From contig CM051456.1 of the NCBI GenBank assembly GCA_028274465.1, positions 101,593,348-101,657,347 of the forward strand: a DNA stretch of 64,000 nucleotides, in the 5' to 3' direction. The position numbers and the translations under genes are program-made. Below the pieces are notes generated by a model. It did no database searches, was not told where the DNA came from, and worked only from the letters and a program-made list of their open reading frames with translations. Position 1 is the stretch's first letter. The number at the start of each line of letters is the position of its first letter. Positions 1 to 9,700 of this stretch are shown piece after piece. The DNA is from Plantago ovata. Lineage: Eukaryota > Streptophyta > Magnoliopsida > Lamiales > Plantaginaceae.

Positions 1-95
1 TTCTAAAATGTACTAAAATATAGCAAAATTATCATAGAGGATAGCTAAATTAGGTGAAAAAGACTCGAATGAAAGTGTAAAATACACATTCATCA
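1..95 (-). repeat. A1 3' LTR, terminal 95 bp only
   Basis: These bases match 18635-18729 exactly and end in TTCATCA, the outer end of the A-family LTR in this orientation. The rest of the LTR, about 1,150 bp, lies left of the window. Confidence 0.9.
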
Positions 96-1013
96 AACTC
101 CCCAAACCGAACCTTTGCTTGTCCTCAAGCAACTAAGCTAGACTCTAATACAGAAAATATGCAAGACTCAAAATGGAGTTTCATGCCAAATAAAATGAAC
201 TAAATTACTGAATCTATCAAATAACATATGAACAAAAACCATATAAATCAAAGCATGAATATAGGTTGAAGAATACCTCGATTGACTTATACATATTCAC
301 ATAAGCACTTATGTCAAGACAAGATAGTCTCTCGTAACATTCTCTACCTGGACCTAGTCAGTGACGACTTAATGATGCATGCTAAGATACGAATGGTTGC
401 CCCGTGCCTATGAAACTGAGGACTTACTGTTGTTCCACCATGTTAAGACTTTTCCTCAAAAGAGGTCGAACCAGTACTGGCTCTCATCAAACGAAGGAGG
501 GTTCCCTGTAAAAGATAACTCTCCCCTATTCTACCCATCTCTCAAGTAAAGTCTTAAGCTATTCACCACTTCCTGAATGGCAGGACGAGGGTGGTCTAGA
601 ACAGATGACACTCAAGACAAAAAAGATAAAAATAAAAATTACAACACGATTACGAACATCACAAAAATGGAAAATAAGACTGAACTCATGTTAAACTACT
701 ATTTGGCTTTCTTTTTGGACCCTTCTTTGCTTTTTTGGTGTCTTTTCTCTTTTCTTTTTTTCTTTCCAGATTCTTTTTCTTTTTCTTTTTTTTTCTTTTC
801 TGGAAGTTTTCTTTCTTTTTTTTCGATTTTTTTTAGCCAACAGTAGCATAACAAAGAGAAACAAAATAACTCACACGACTTCCCCAAACCTATTCGAAAG
901 AATAGGTTGGAGTACAAAATTTACGGAAAAAGGAAAATAAACTCACGATACGAGAATGAAAAACAGAAACAAGTCTATGATGGTGTAACCCCCTCCCCAA
1001 ACCTATTCGGAAG
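96..1013 (-). other. A1 3' noncoding region: PPT, polypurine tract and hairpins
   Basis: No gene is visible here. In element sense it holds the PPT beside the LTR (96-113, GGTTTGGGGAGTT on the minus strand), a long A/G-rich tract at about 711-835 (T/C-rich on the plus strand), and a hairpin at 887-908 with arms AACCTATTC and GAATAGGTT. A second copy of the hairpin starts at 1000 and is split by element B. Equivalent sequence occurs in A2 (22412-23340) and A3 (44450-45419), and a diverged version in E (32241-33200). The apparent small ORFs here are low-complexity translations. Confidence 0.8.
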
Positions 1014-1733
1014 TGTTGAAGGGTAATTCGTGTTTCTTTCTAAGTTCGCAATGAGTCGCTAGTCTAAGTCATTCTAGTTCTTCTTCTTGTAGTGTTCCCC
1101 TAAGGTAGGAAATGTGCCTTCTTGTAGCTTCCTCGTACCTGAAATAGACTAGGGGGGGGGAGTTAGTGTCTCTTGCCCGGTCTGTAAGGTATCAGACCGG
1201 AGAGGCGACTTTACGAGTAGGGAGTTGTGAGGCTTCCCTAGTATGAGTAGTGAAAGTGGTGCTCGGGTGACGTAGTTAATGCTTACTGTTGAGGAGTAAA
1301 TGAGGGCCTTTTATACTTGAGACCCTTCAGCTAGGATTGAGGCCTTCCTCGGCCCAGGCCCATTAAGGAGGTCCGTGGGCCTTGGCCCAAGAGAGCAACC
1401 ATGGCTGGTCGCTCTGTGGTCCTCGTGCCTTCCTTGTGCGTGGGTGATGCGAGTAGTGTCCTGCTCAGTTTCTGTCAAGGAGCGTTATCTTGACGTAAGG
1501 TCTCCTCGAGCCCGAGAGATGCTCCTCGAGCCCACTGGCAGCTTTGTCCTTGAGAGGAGCTTATTTTGAGGGTTGTCCTCCCAGTGATGGTCGGACCTTA
1601 TGTTGGTCGATCCACACCTTAGTGACATACTTGGGTGTGGTTGTGCCCCTTGAGGGACGGCTTATGATGCTTTGTCGCGCTGTTAGACCGCTCCAGTTCG
1701 TACATGCGGACTGGACATATTTCAACCCTAACA
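1014..1733 (-). repeat. B 3' LTR (720 bp)
   Basis: It begins TGTTGAAGGG and ends CCTAACA on the plus strand. It is nearly identical to 11977-12730 but lacks 34 bp present there at 12296-12329. The minus-strand TATA box (TATAAAAG) is at 1308-1315. A 64-codon ORF here and its identical twin in the other LTR are LTR sequence, not genes. Confidence 0.95.
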
Positions 1734-1751
1734 TATGTCCCCCTAGTTTCC
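1734..1751 (-). other. B polypurine tract
   Basis: On the minus strand this reads GGAAACTAGGGGGACATA directly before the 3' LTR. The same motif precedes the LTR of element C (54071-54086), which supports both LTR starts and the relationship of the two elements. Confidence 0.85.
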
Positions 1752-1984
1752 AAGTATCTTTGTAGAAGATAGTTGAGGAACTATGTTGAAGTAGAGGTCG
1801 AGCAGAGCCTCGACTAGTAGTGGGCGAAAAAAGATTTCCGTATTCGCACCTTGGTATCTTTCCCTCCTCCTATCTCTCCCTCCCCCCCCCCCTTTTTATA
1901 GGGTGCGAGCAGACGTTGCTCGGACCGTATGAAAAGAGGTATTTTTGCTGGGAAAAGATCGGATCCGGGTAAGTATCCCTTAGT

Positions 1985-2250
1985 GGAATGGAATGACTTC
2001 CTGCCGCTTTTTTGCTTGCAAAGTATCTCGCGGAGAGATACTTGTGTAAAAGGAATGGAATGACTTCCTGCCGCTTTTTTGCTTGCAAAGTATCTCGCGG
2101 AGAGATACTTGTGTAAAAGGAATGGAATGACTTCCTGCCGCTTTTTTGCTTGCAAAGTATCTCGCGGAGAGATACTTGTGTAAAAGGAATGGAATGACTT
2201 CCTGCCGCTTTTTGCTAGCAAAGTATCTCGCGGAGAGATACTTGTGTAAA
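1985..2250. repeat. Four tandem copies of a 67-bp unit in the B 3' region
   Basis: Units begin at 1985, 2052, 2119 and 2186, a constant 67-bp step. The first three are almost identical and the fourth has a few changes. Each holds an inverted repeat with arms AGTATCTC and GAGATACT around a 5-nt loop. Element C has only one diverged equivalent, near 53730-53800. Long minus-strand ORFs across this array are repeat translations. Tandem arrays in the 3' region of Tat/Ogre elements are known and can seed satellite DNA. Confidence 0.9.
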
Positions 2251-2607
2251 AAGTAAGGGGAGTCTCGAGGAGGGTAGCTGCATGGGCAGCTCCTCGGTCC
2301 CCTGACACGTGGCAGTCGATTTTCCGTGGTTCTGAGATTTTTCGCGATGTTGATCCGAGAAGGACAGATCATGGTCGTCGATCTGTCTCCGCTTGTCTCG
2401 AGTAGCCTTGTGCTCGCGCCGCGTATTGATTGCTGCGGTTAGGTAATTCGTTCCGGGTTTGGGAGCGTGTCCGCTCCAGAGCGGGAGCGTGGAGGGTAAA
2501 AACGGTAATTCACCAGGCGGCCGTAATCTGGACCGTCGATCTTGGACACGTGGTCGGTCCGGATGGCGCGAGGACATGCGTAGTTTCGTATCCCCGGGAT
2601 ACCCTTC

Positions 2608-2615
2608 TATAAATA
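2608..2615 (+). promoter_or_regulatory. TATA box of the B antisense gene
   Basis: TATAAATA followed by GG lies about 875 bp upstream of the antisense start codon. The same motif in the same place precedes the antisense genes of C (53408-53415, -) and D (63648-63655, -). Sequence about 30 bp downstream (CATTCCACA then TTTTCGCAA) is also shared by B and C, which fits a conserved transcription start near 2640. Confidence 0.7.
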
Positions 2616-3484
2616 GGTCAACACTCGGTCATTCCACACTTTTCGCAATCCGAACATTCAGAGCAAATAAGAGAGAGCGAGGAACATTTGAGAGATCGAC
2701 GAGCGTGAGTCATCGAGCCAATTGAAGTGCGAGGAGCCTTTCCGGTGTGCAAAATCTCGTTTTCAGGCGAACTTTCGACGTTTTCCGGCCTTCTTTCCGA
2801 TTTCAAACTTTAACCCAGTCAATAACAAGTACGTTTCCGGCCTTACATTGCTCTTTCTTGCTTTTAATTGCTTCATTCTTGCTTATTTTCGCCTTGAAGT
2901 TTCTGCTTTCTTGCTTTCTCGCTTTGGCTTTTGCATGTTATCCCTTTTCTTTGATTTTTGCCTCCCGGAAATGTTGTAATCTGAGTAATGACCGGTAGAT
3001 GACGCCTGAGAACGGCATTGGACCTAAAAAACAGTAAACGGACCTTTAAACGGAATTCACCGGAATCGAATTGGACCAATTTGGCTTGTGTGAACGTAGA
3101 AGTAGCTCCCCTTTCTTTACTGTATTCCCCTTGTAGCCTCCTCATTAGCGTACGACTGTAGAAATAGCTTTAGGAAGTTTTTCGGGCGGTTGGTCGCTCT
3201 TCAATTTTTGTAAATTCATGTTCTCGCTCCTGTTTTGCTGAATATGCATGTTGTTATGCTGCCCGAGTTTTTACTCATGTTTTGAGCGGTTGGTCGCTCC
3301 TTATATGCTCCTCGCTCCATGTTTGCTTTTCTGTAGAGTAACTTAGAGTAACTTCTTGATTTTGCTTGCGTTTCCTTTTTGAGATTTTTCTCCGTTCGGG
3401 AGGTCGAACCTTAATGAATATACTTATAAGGACCTCTCGGACTATAACAAACCATCCTAACTTCTTTCTTTGCCCACCTTTAGG
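2616..3484 (+). other. Leader of the B antisense gene with a probable 5'-UTR intron
   Basis: No coding frame is convincing here. A donor (CAA then GTACGT) at 2829 and an acceptor (CCTTTAG) ending at 3483, one base before the start codon, define a possible 655-bp intron. Element C has the matching donor (CAA then GTAAGT, near 53190 on the minus strand) and an acceptor in the same position directly before its ATG. Conservation of both sites in diverged copies is the main evidence. Confidence 0.55.
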
Positions 3485-6400
3485 ATGTCCGAGAGGAGCG
3501 ACGATAGCCAGAACATCTCGGCCGCCGGTGAGTATGGGAGAGACCATACTACGTCGCCCGATACGTCAGACGTATCGGCGACCTTCCTTGATGAAACGAT
3601 AGAGGAGGCTGTCGAGGAGCCTCAGCTCGAGCAAGGCGGCGAGCAGGCTGCCGAAGAGGAAGAAGAGACGGAGAGTGAGGAGGACCTCTACCAGTTAGTG
3701 AGCAGAAAGAGGCGTCGTAGCGAGGACGACGATTTTATTGATGACAGGACGGAGGCTGAGGGTGGTCCTCGTAATCCTGGTGTATCTGCGGAGTTGATAA
3801 CTCGCGCCGCCCAAGTCCACGGGCGTAATTACGGGACAGCAGTTACCGTGGCCGCTCCGGCCGATATCCGAATCGAGGAGATGGATGACACGGAGAGGCC
3901 GGAGTTGGCCTTGGCGTTGTATGAAGAAGGTGAGCATTCGGCCAAGCGCGGGAAGGCCCCGATACCCGTTCAAATCATCGATAGTGATGATACGGAGGAT
4001 GAGAGCGAGGAGGACGATGAGGCGACTTCTCCTCGGACTAGTCCCCCTGCAAAGAGGGTTAGATTCCCTCCACAAACAGCTAGGAGAGCTGTAATCACGG
4101 ACGAGGAGGAGGATGAAGTTCCTCCAGCGATCGGGGACACTAACCGGAGTGAAGCTGGTCCGAGTACGAGGTCTCCTTCCTTCTCGGAGGGGCAAAGGCG
4201 TGCAATCAGGGACGCGAAGAGGTTCGCGCGCGAGGAGGAGACTAGTTACCACTCCATCGACCCGACCACCATTGACTTTACATATCCGAGTGGGACCCGA
4301 GGACCCAACCCACTCGAGGAGCAGGAGTATGAGATGCGCCTTGCTCAGATGGCTGCGGATAAGAAGAAGGCAGAGCGTAGAGCGAGCCAGCGTAGAGCGA
4401 GCAAGTCTAAAAAGGCGAAGGTGGTGAAGGAGCCTGAGTCTAAAACAACAAAGGCCGCTGAAAAGAAGTTTACCAAAAGTGCTCGCACTGTTGACCTACC
4501 CGATCCTAATGGAGAGAAGAACGAGGATGGGATAATACCGACCACCTCTTCCACCGTCAAGCTCGACGAGGTTCCCACAATTAGGTGGAAGTATTCTCTC
4601 CCCGAGAATAAGTTCGACATCCTCGTGCCCAAGGAGGATCAAACTTTTTATAATGCTCCCCCGGGGTACATGGCCGTTCACTGCCTCAGCTTGGATCGAG
4701 GATGGATCCTCCCCTTCTGTGATGCTTTCCGCGATATCTTCAACACGTTGGGGATCGCTCCTTGGCAATTAGTGCCGAGTGCCTTTGGGACCCTAGTCTG
4801 CTTTGGAGTCTTTTGCATGAAGAGGGGGATCGAGCTAAACTTCCATAATTTCAACCAACTGTTCCGGGTCTCGATGAGCTCCGGGAACAAATACTTTTAT
4901 TACTTCAACGCTCGACCAGGCCTCGGATTTATCATGGACGCTCCTAGCTCCTCGGGCTATAAATGGTTCCATAGGTACTTCTACATCAGAAAGAGGAGGT
5001 TGCCTAACATGAGCGAGGAGGAGCTGGAGTGGGGAGTGCCCAAGCTGATGTTTAGAGGGAAAATTGCGGACAAGCATCCGTTGCCCGAGGAGTCTGATCC
5101 CTGGGTCGCTGAGCTCGAGGAGGAAAATCGGGGACCCCATCCCGAGAAGTATTTTTACTGGGGGTTGGTCCTTCAGCCACTCCCTTACTTGGCAGGACTT
5201 TCTCCTTACGCATACACAGGGTATATCGGGAACCGATATACCCGAAAAGTCCTCTTCGGTAAATAGTTCTTCTCGCTTCTTCTGTGCTTTGTACTTGTAA
5301 TTTTTTCTTTGCTTGCCTTCTGTTTGTGATGTGTCCTCGCTTTTTTACTTTCCTCGTCGATTTTTATTGCTCCTCGATCGTACTAACTTTTGCTTACTCT
5401 CTTGCAGCTTATTGGTTCCAGTGGATCATGTCGAAGACCCTGGCCGCCAAGGAGGAACAAAGGAGGAAACAAAGATTGGCGAACAAACAGACAAAGATCC
5501 TCGGGTCTTTGAACTTGACCCCTCCCCGCAACACCGCGCATCATCGGGATGCCTTGGTGCAGGAGGGGCTCGATACCCGTGAAAATCCTGTAGAGGCCAT
5601 CAAAAGGGCCGAGGAGGAGGCCGCCGCGAAGAGGGCCAAAGAAGCGAAGGAGGCCGAGGAGGAAGCCTTGAACACGATTGAGGCTGAGAAGAGGCCGGAG
5701 AGGCCTGCGGCTAAAAAAGGAGCGAGGAAGCTCAATCTAGGTGGAACTACTGAACCTGCCCGGAAAAAGGGTAAGGTGGCCGCTTCAGGAGATGAAGTGA
5801 AGCGGCTCATTCAAATGAGCGACCTCGACAGGGCACACGAGCTCAGCATGTGCTCGCTCCAGGTACTTGTCTTTATTCTTTGTAAAATTTCTCTAAGTAT
5901 AAATTTTATTCTCCTCGCTAACTGTGACTTCTTTTTGCAGCTCGAGAACTTGAAGGAGGCGTATGGCCAGGTTGCTGCTGATCGGGCCGACATTGGGGTC
6001 GTTATCGAGGACCTTGAGAAGAAGTTGGCTGCTTCGGAGAAAAAAGCCAAGGTCTCGGAGACTGAGGCCGGGAAACTGAAGCTAAAGGTCGAGGAGTTGG
6101 AGAAGGAGCTCTCCCGAGAGAAATCGAGGAGCAAGAGCTTCAAGGGTGCGTACGCCACTTTGTCCATTTGCATGGAAAAGTTTAAGGCAAGCGTCCTGTC
6201 CTTCCTCAAAGGGAGCCGAATCTCTGCTGCTCGCGACTTCATGTCGTCGGTCACTTACAAGTTGGCCCAGAGGGATGTCCAAGTGGCTTCGCGCGAGGAG
6301 GGCTTCTTCTCGTGTGTTGGCCAACTGAAGAGGGTCAACTTGCTTCCAGCTGATTTCGACCCTGACGACCGCGAGGACCTGCATCCCGGGCGGCGCAAAG

Positions 6401-6789
6401 ACCTCACTCCTTATCCCGATGAGGAGATCACTGAAGAGATGCACGAGGGGTGCGAGTTTGGCGAGTTGGTGACCGACCCAGAGGTACCTTATCCCAGAAA
6501 GCCAGCATATCTCCCCGCCTGGGTGCCTGAATGCTTGAGAAGCGGGAACATCTACCCGTTCGAGAAGGCCGCTCTCCGGAATGCCACCTGGGTGAAGCTG
6601 AGCGATCCGGTCCTCGAGAGGGCTGCTGACTTTGTCGAGCCAGAGCTAACCATGTATCAAAAAGCAATTGAAGAAGCTCGAGCTCAGGAGCGCGACGACA
6701 CTGAAGGCCCAGAAGCGAGCACCGTTCGAGGAGGAGATGCCAGCGCGACCACCCCGGTCACGGAATTCACAGATAGCCGCACTCGTTAG
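3485..6789 (+). CDS. B antisense gene: acidic, 'putative gypsy-type transposon' domain and coiled-coil protein (spliced)
   Basis: The start is the ATG at 3485; the frame is open upstream only from a TTG. Two coding introns are predicted: 5259-5407 (GTAAAT to TTGCAG) and 5863-5940 (GTACTT to TTGCAG). The joined exons (3485-5258, 5408-5862, 5941-6789) total 3,078 bases, exactly 1,026 codons with the stop. Residues 1-300 are rich in Glu/Asp. A basic Lys/Arg stretch follows, then about residues 368-506 resemble the plant domain annotated as 'putative gypsy type transposon' (family recalled as PF04195), with motifs such as RGWILPFCDAF and APWQLVPSAFG. Residues 590-740 are charged, and exon 3 opens with a coiled coil. 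The gene runs opposite to the element and overlaps the 3' end of gag-pol tail to tail. Function is unknown. Similar antisense ORFs are known in Tat-lineage elements. Intactness beside a truncated pol is notable. Confidence 0.8.
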
Positions 6790-9700
6790 GGCCGGGGAGC
6801 CTCCTTGAAGACCGAGTATGCTCGGGACTGTTGTAGTCTTTTCCATTTTGTACTTGTTTTTATTTTCAAACAATTTCCATTCAATCTCACAACTTTCGAA
6901 CTTTTGAATTTCTTCCGTGATGGCGCTCTTGTACTCAGCCAGTGAGTCTTTCTTAGTTTTGAATTTCCCCGAGATTTGCTTCTCGGCCAATTGGGAATCA
7001 GTGAAGAGATGTAGCTTCTTCACTTCCAAAGACTTTGCCATACGTAGAGCGATGAGGATGGCTTCATATTCTGCTTCATTGTTGGAGACCGGGAAACTAA
7101 GAGTGACGGCATACTCTAGTTCAGCCCCTCCGGGACTCTTGAAGTATATTCCTATCCCGCCATTTTTTCCTGATGAGGATCCATCAACATGAAGAATCCA
7201 GACGTCTCCGTGGTCGACTAGCTCTTTGGGTTTTGGAGAGACGGTCTCCGCACCCTTTGGCTCCTCGGTTTCCTCTGTCAGGAACACTTCATGCCTTTTC
7301 CTTTTGGTTTGGGACATTGCCTTAAGCTCTTTTAGAGCATCCTCTAGAGCTTGCATCGGGTTGTTTTGATGGGATTGCTCTTCGACCATCATCAACGCAC
7401 TCTTTGTTGCTGAAGAGTTTTCCTCTGAAGTTCCTTTTGAGGGATACTCCACTAGGAAGTCGGCTATGACTTGTGCTTTCTTGGCTACGGGTGCTTGGTA
7501 GTCGATGTCGTACTCACTTAGTTCAATCGCCCACCTTGCCATTCTTCCCGAGTTTTCGGGTTTTCCGAGGACTTGTTTGAGAGGTTGCTTTGTCAAAACC
7601 ACAACCTTGTGAGCACCAAAGTAGGGTTTTAGCCTCCTTGCCGTATAAACGAGAGCAAAGGAAAGCCTCTCGATATCCATGTACCGCGTTTCAGCCCCGG
7701 CAAGTACTTTGCTCAAGTAGTAGATGGGCAAGTGGTCGTTCCCTTGGATTCGCACCAAAACCGAGCTGATAGCTTCCCCGGTTGCTGCTAAGTACAAATA
7801 GAGTACCTCTCCGTCCACGGGTTTTGACAATAGAGGAGGAGCGAGTAGGTATTCTTTCAGCTTCTCGAAGGCTTCCTCGCACTCCTTTGTCCACTCGAAG
7901 TGGCTGCTCTTTCTCAATACCTTGAAAAAAGGTAGATTTTTCTCGGCAGACCTTGAGATGAATCTACTCAATGCAATTGATTTTCCGACCAATTGTTGCA
8001 CCTCATTGATGGACTGGGGTTGGGGAAGATCGAGGATGGCCTTTATCTTTTCGGGGTTTGCTTCTATTCCTCTCTCTGTCACCATGTAGCCGAGGAACTT
8101 CCCCCCTTTGACTCCAAAAGTACACTTCGCCGGGTTGAGCTTCATGCCATACTTTCTCAAGATTGAGAAGCACTTTGCCAGGTAACTTACATGTTGCTCC
8201 TCGGTCTTGCTCTTGACGAGCATGTCATCGACATATACTTCCATTGTTTTACCTAGCTCTTCCTTGAACATCTTGTTAACCAATCTTTGGTAGGTCGCTC
8301 CGGCGTTCTTAAGACCAAATGGCATCACGTTGAAGCAATACACATTGCCGTTAGCGAAGAAGGCAGTCTTAGGCACATCATCTTTGGCCATTTTGACTTG
8401 GTAGAAGCCCTGGTATGCATCCATGAAACTCAGGAGGGCGCATCCAGCGGTGGAATCAACAAGCTGGCCGATCCGGGGGAGAGGGTATGGATCCTTCGGG
8501 CAAAACTTGTTGAGCCTTGTAAAATTGTTGCACATTCGCCATTTCCCCGGACCCTTCTCTACGAGGACCACATTGCATACCCAGTCTGAGTATCTCACTT
8601 CTTTGATGTGGCCAGCTTTAAGAAGCCTTTGTACTTCCGCTTCTATGATGGCATTATCTTCCGCACTGAAGTCTCTTCGCTTTTCTCTGATGTGGGTGAT
8701 CGATGGGTCTACGTTCAGACGGTGAACGGCGACGCGTGGGTCGATCCCCTTCAGGTCCTCTGTACTCCATGCGAAGATATCGTTGTTATCCTTCAAACAT
8801 TGGATGAGTTTCATCCTGATTTCAGTGGCCATCTCTGTGCCAATTTTTGTGACCTTGTCGGCACTTCCTTCGACAATTTGGATTTCTTCTAGGGCTTCTC
8901 TTGCTTCAATTTTGTTTTCTTCAAAGAATTTCTTCTTTTTGGAAGAGGGTGGGACTGGTGGAATCACTTGATACTCCTCGAGCTCCTTAACAGCTCCTAC
9001 TAGAGTATCCTTGTCTTTCTTCATGATTGCTTTTCTTCGCCTAAGTGACGGACTTGGCTTTTTTGATTTTCTCTTCACCCGCCGAACCGTGTAGAAATGA
9101 TAAGGCGCATTGTGGATAAGGGGAGTCTCCTCGGATGGCTGCCCGAGGTTGGGTTCCCCTATGGCAACTCTCGAAGTAAACTTGGCTGACAAGGTGTAGC
9201 ATTCCCATGCTTCTCGTATGTCTCCTACTTCTTGTCCGATTCCCAAAGGAGTGGGGAATTTTAGCTTGTTGTGGACCGTGGACACTACGGCTCGGAATTG
9301 AGAGAGAGCGGGTCGGCCTAGGACTGCGAAATAATCAAATGGCATATCGACCACCACAAAAGGAACCTGTTGGGTTACCCTTCTAGGAGCGCTACCCATT
9401 GACACTGTGAGGTTGATCATTCCGAGCGGCATGACAGGTTGTCCTCCGAATCCTACCAATGCGCTCCTCACTTCTCTGAGCCCTTCCCTTGGGTTCATGT
9501 GCATCCTTTTCAAGGTTCCGGTGAAGATCAAATTTGCCGAGCATCCAGTGTCGACGAGGATTCTACCCAACTTGTAGGATTGAACATCCAAGGACACTAC
9601 AAGTGGGACGCAAGGATCATAGATGTTGCCTCCTCCTGCATGCTTCAGAGGTATCTCGCTATCATCGAAAGAGATAACGTTGGTTCCCGGTCGCGCGGCT

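Noticed and set aside
577..917. Plus and minus small ORFs rich in Phe/Ser or Lys/Glu; similar ones at 22995-23183, 32748-33240 and 44640-44938
   Set aside because: They are translations of the same polypurine/polypyrimidine tract in A1, A2, E and A3, low in complexity and not conserved as protein.
1375..1569. Small ORF identical to the one at 12372-12566
   Set aside because: They are the two B LTRs; identity reflects LTR duplication, not gene conservation. The same applies to 30920-31171 and 39728-39979 in E.
1985..2250. Possible CRISPR-like array
   Set aside because: The 67-bp units are contiguous with no variable spacers and lie in a plant retrotransposon.
1814..2577. Overlapping minus-strand ORFs of 72-164 codons with repeated STSPRD-like peptides
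   Set aside because: They are produced by the 67-bp tandem array being open in several frames; there is no start context and C has no equivalent.
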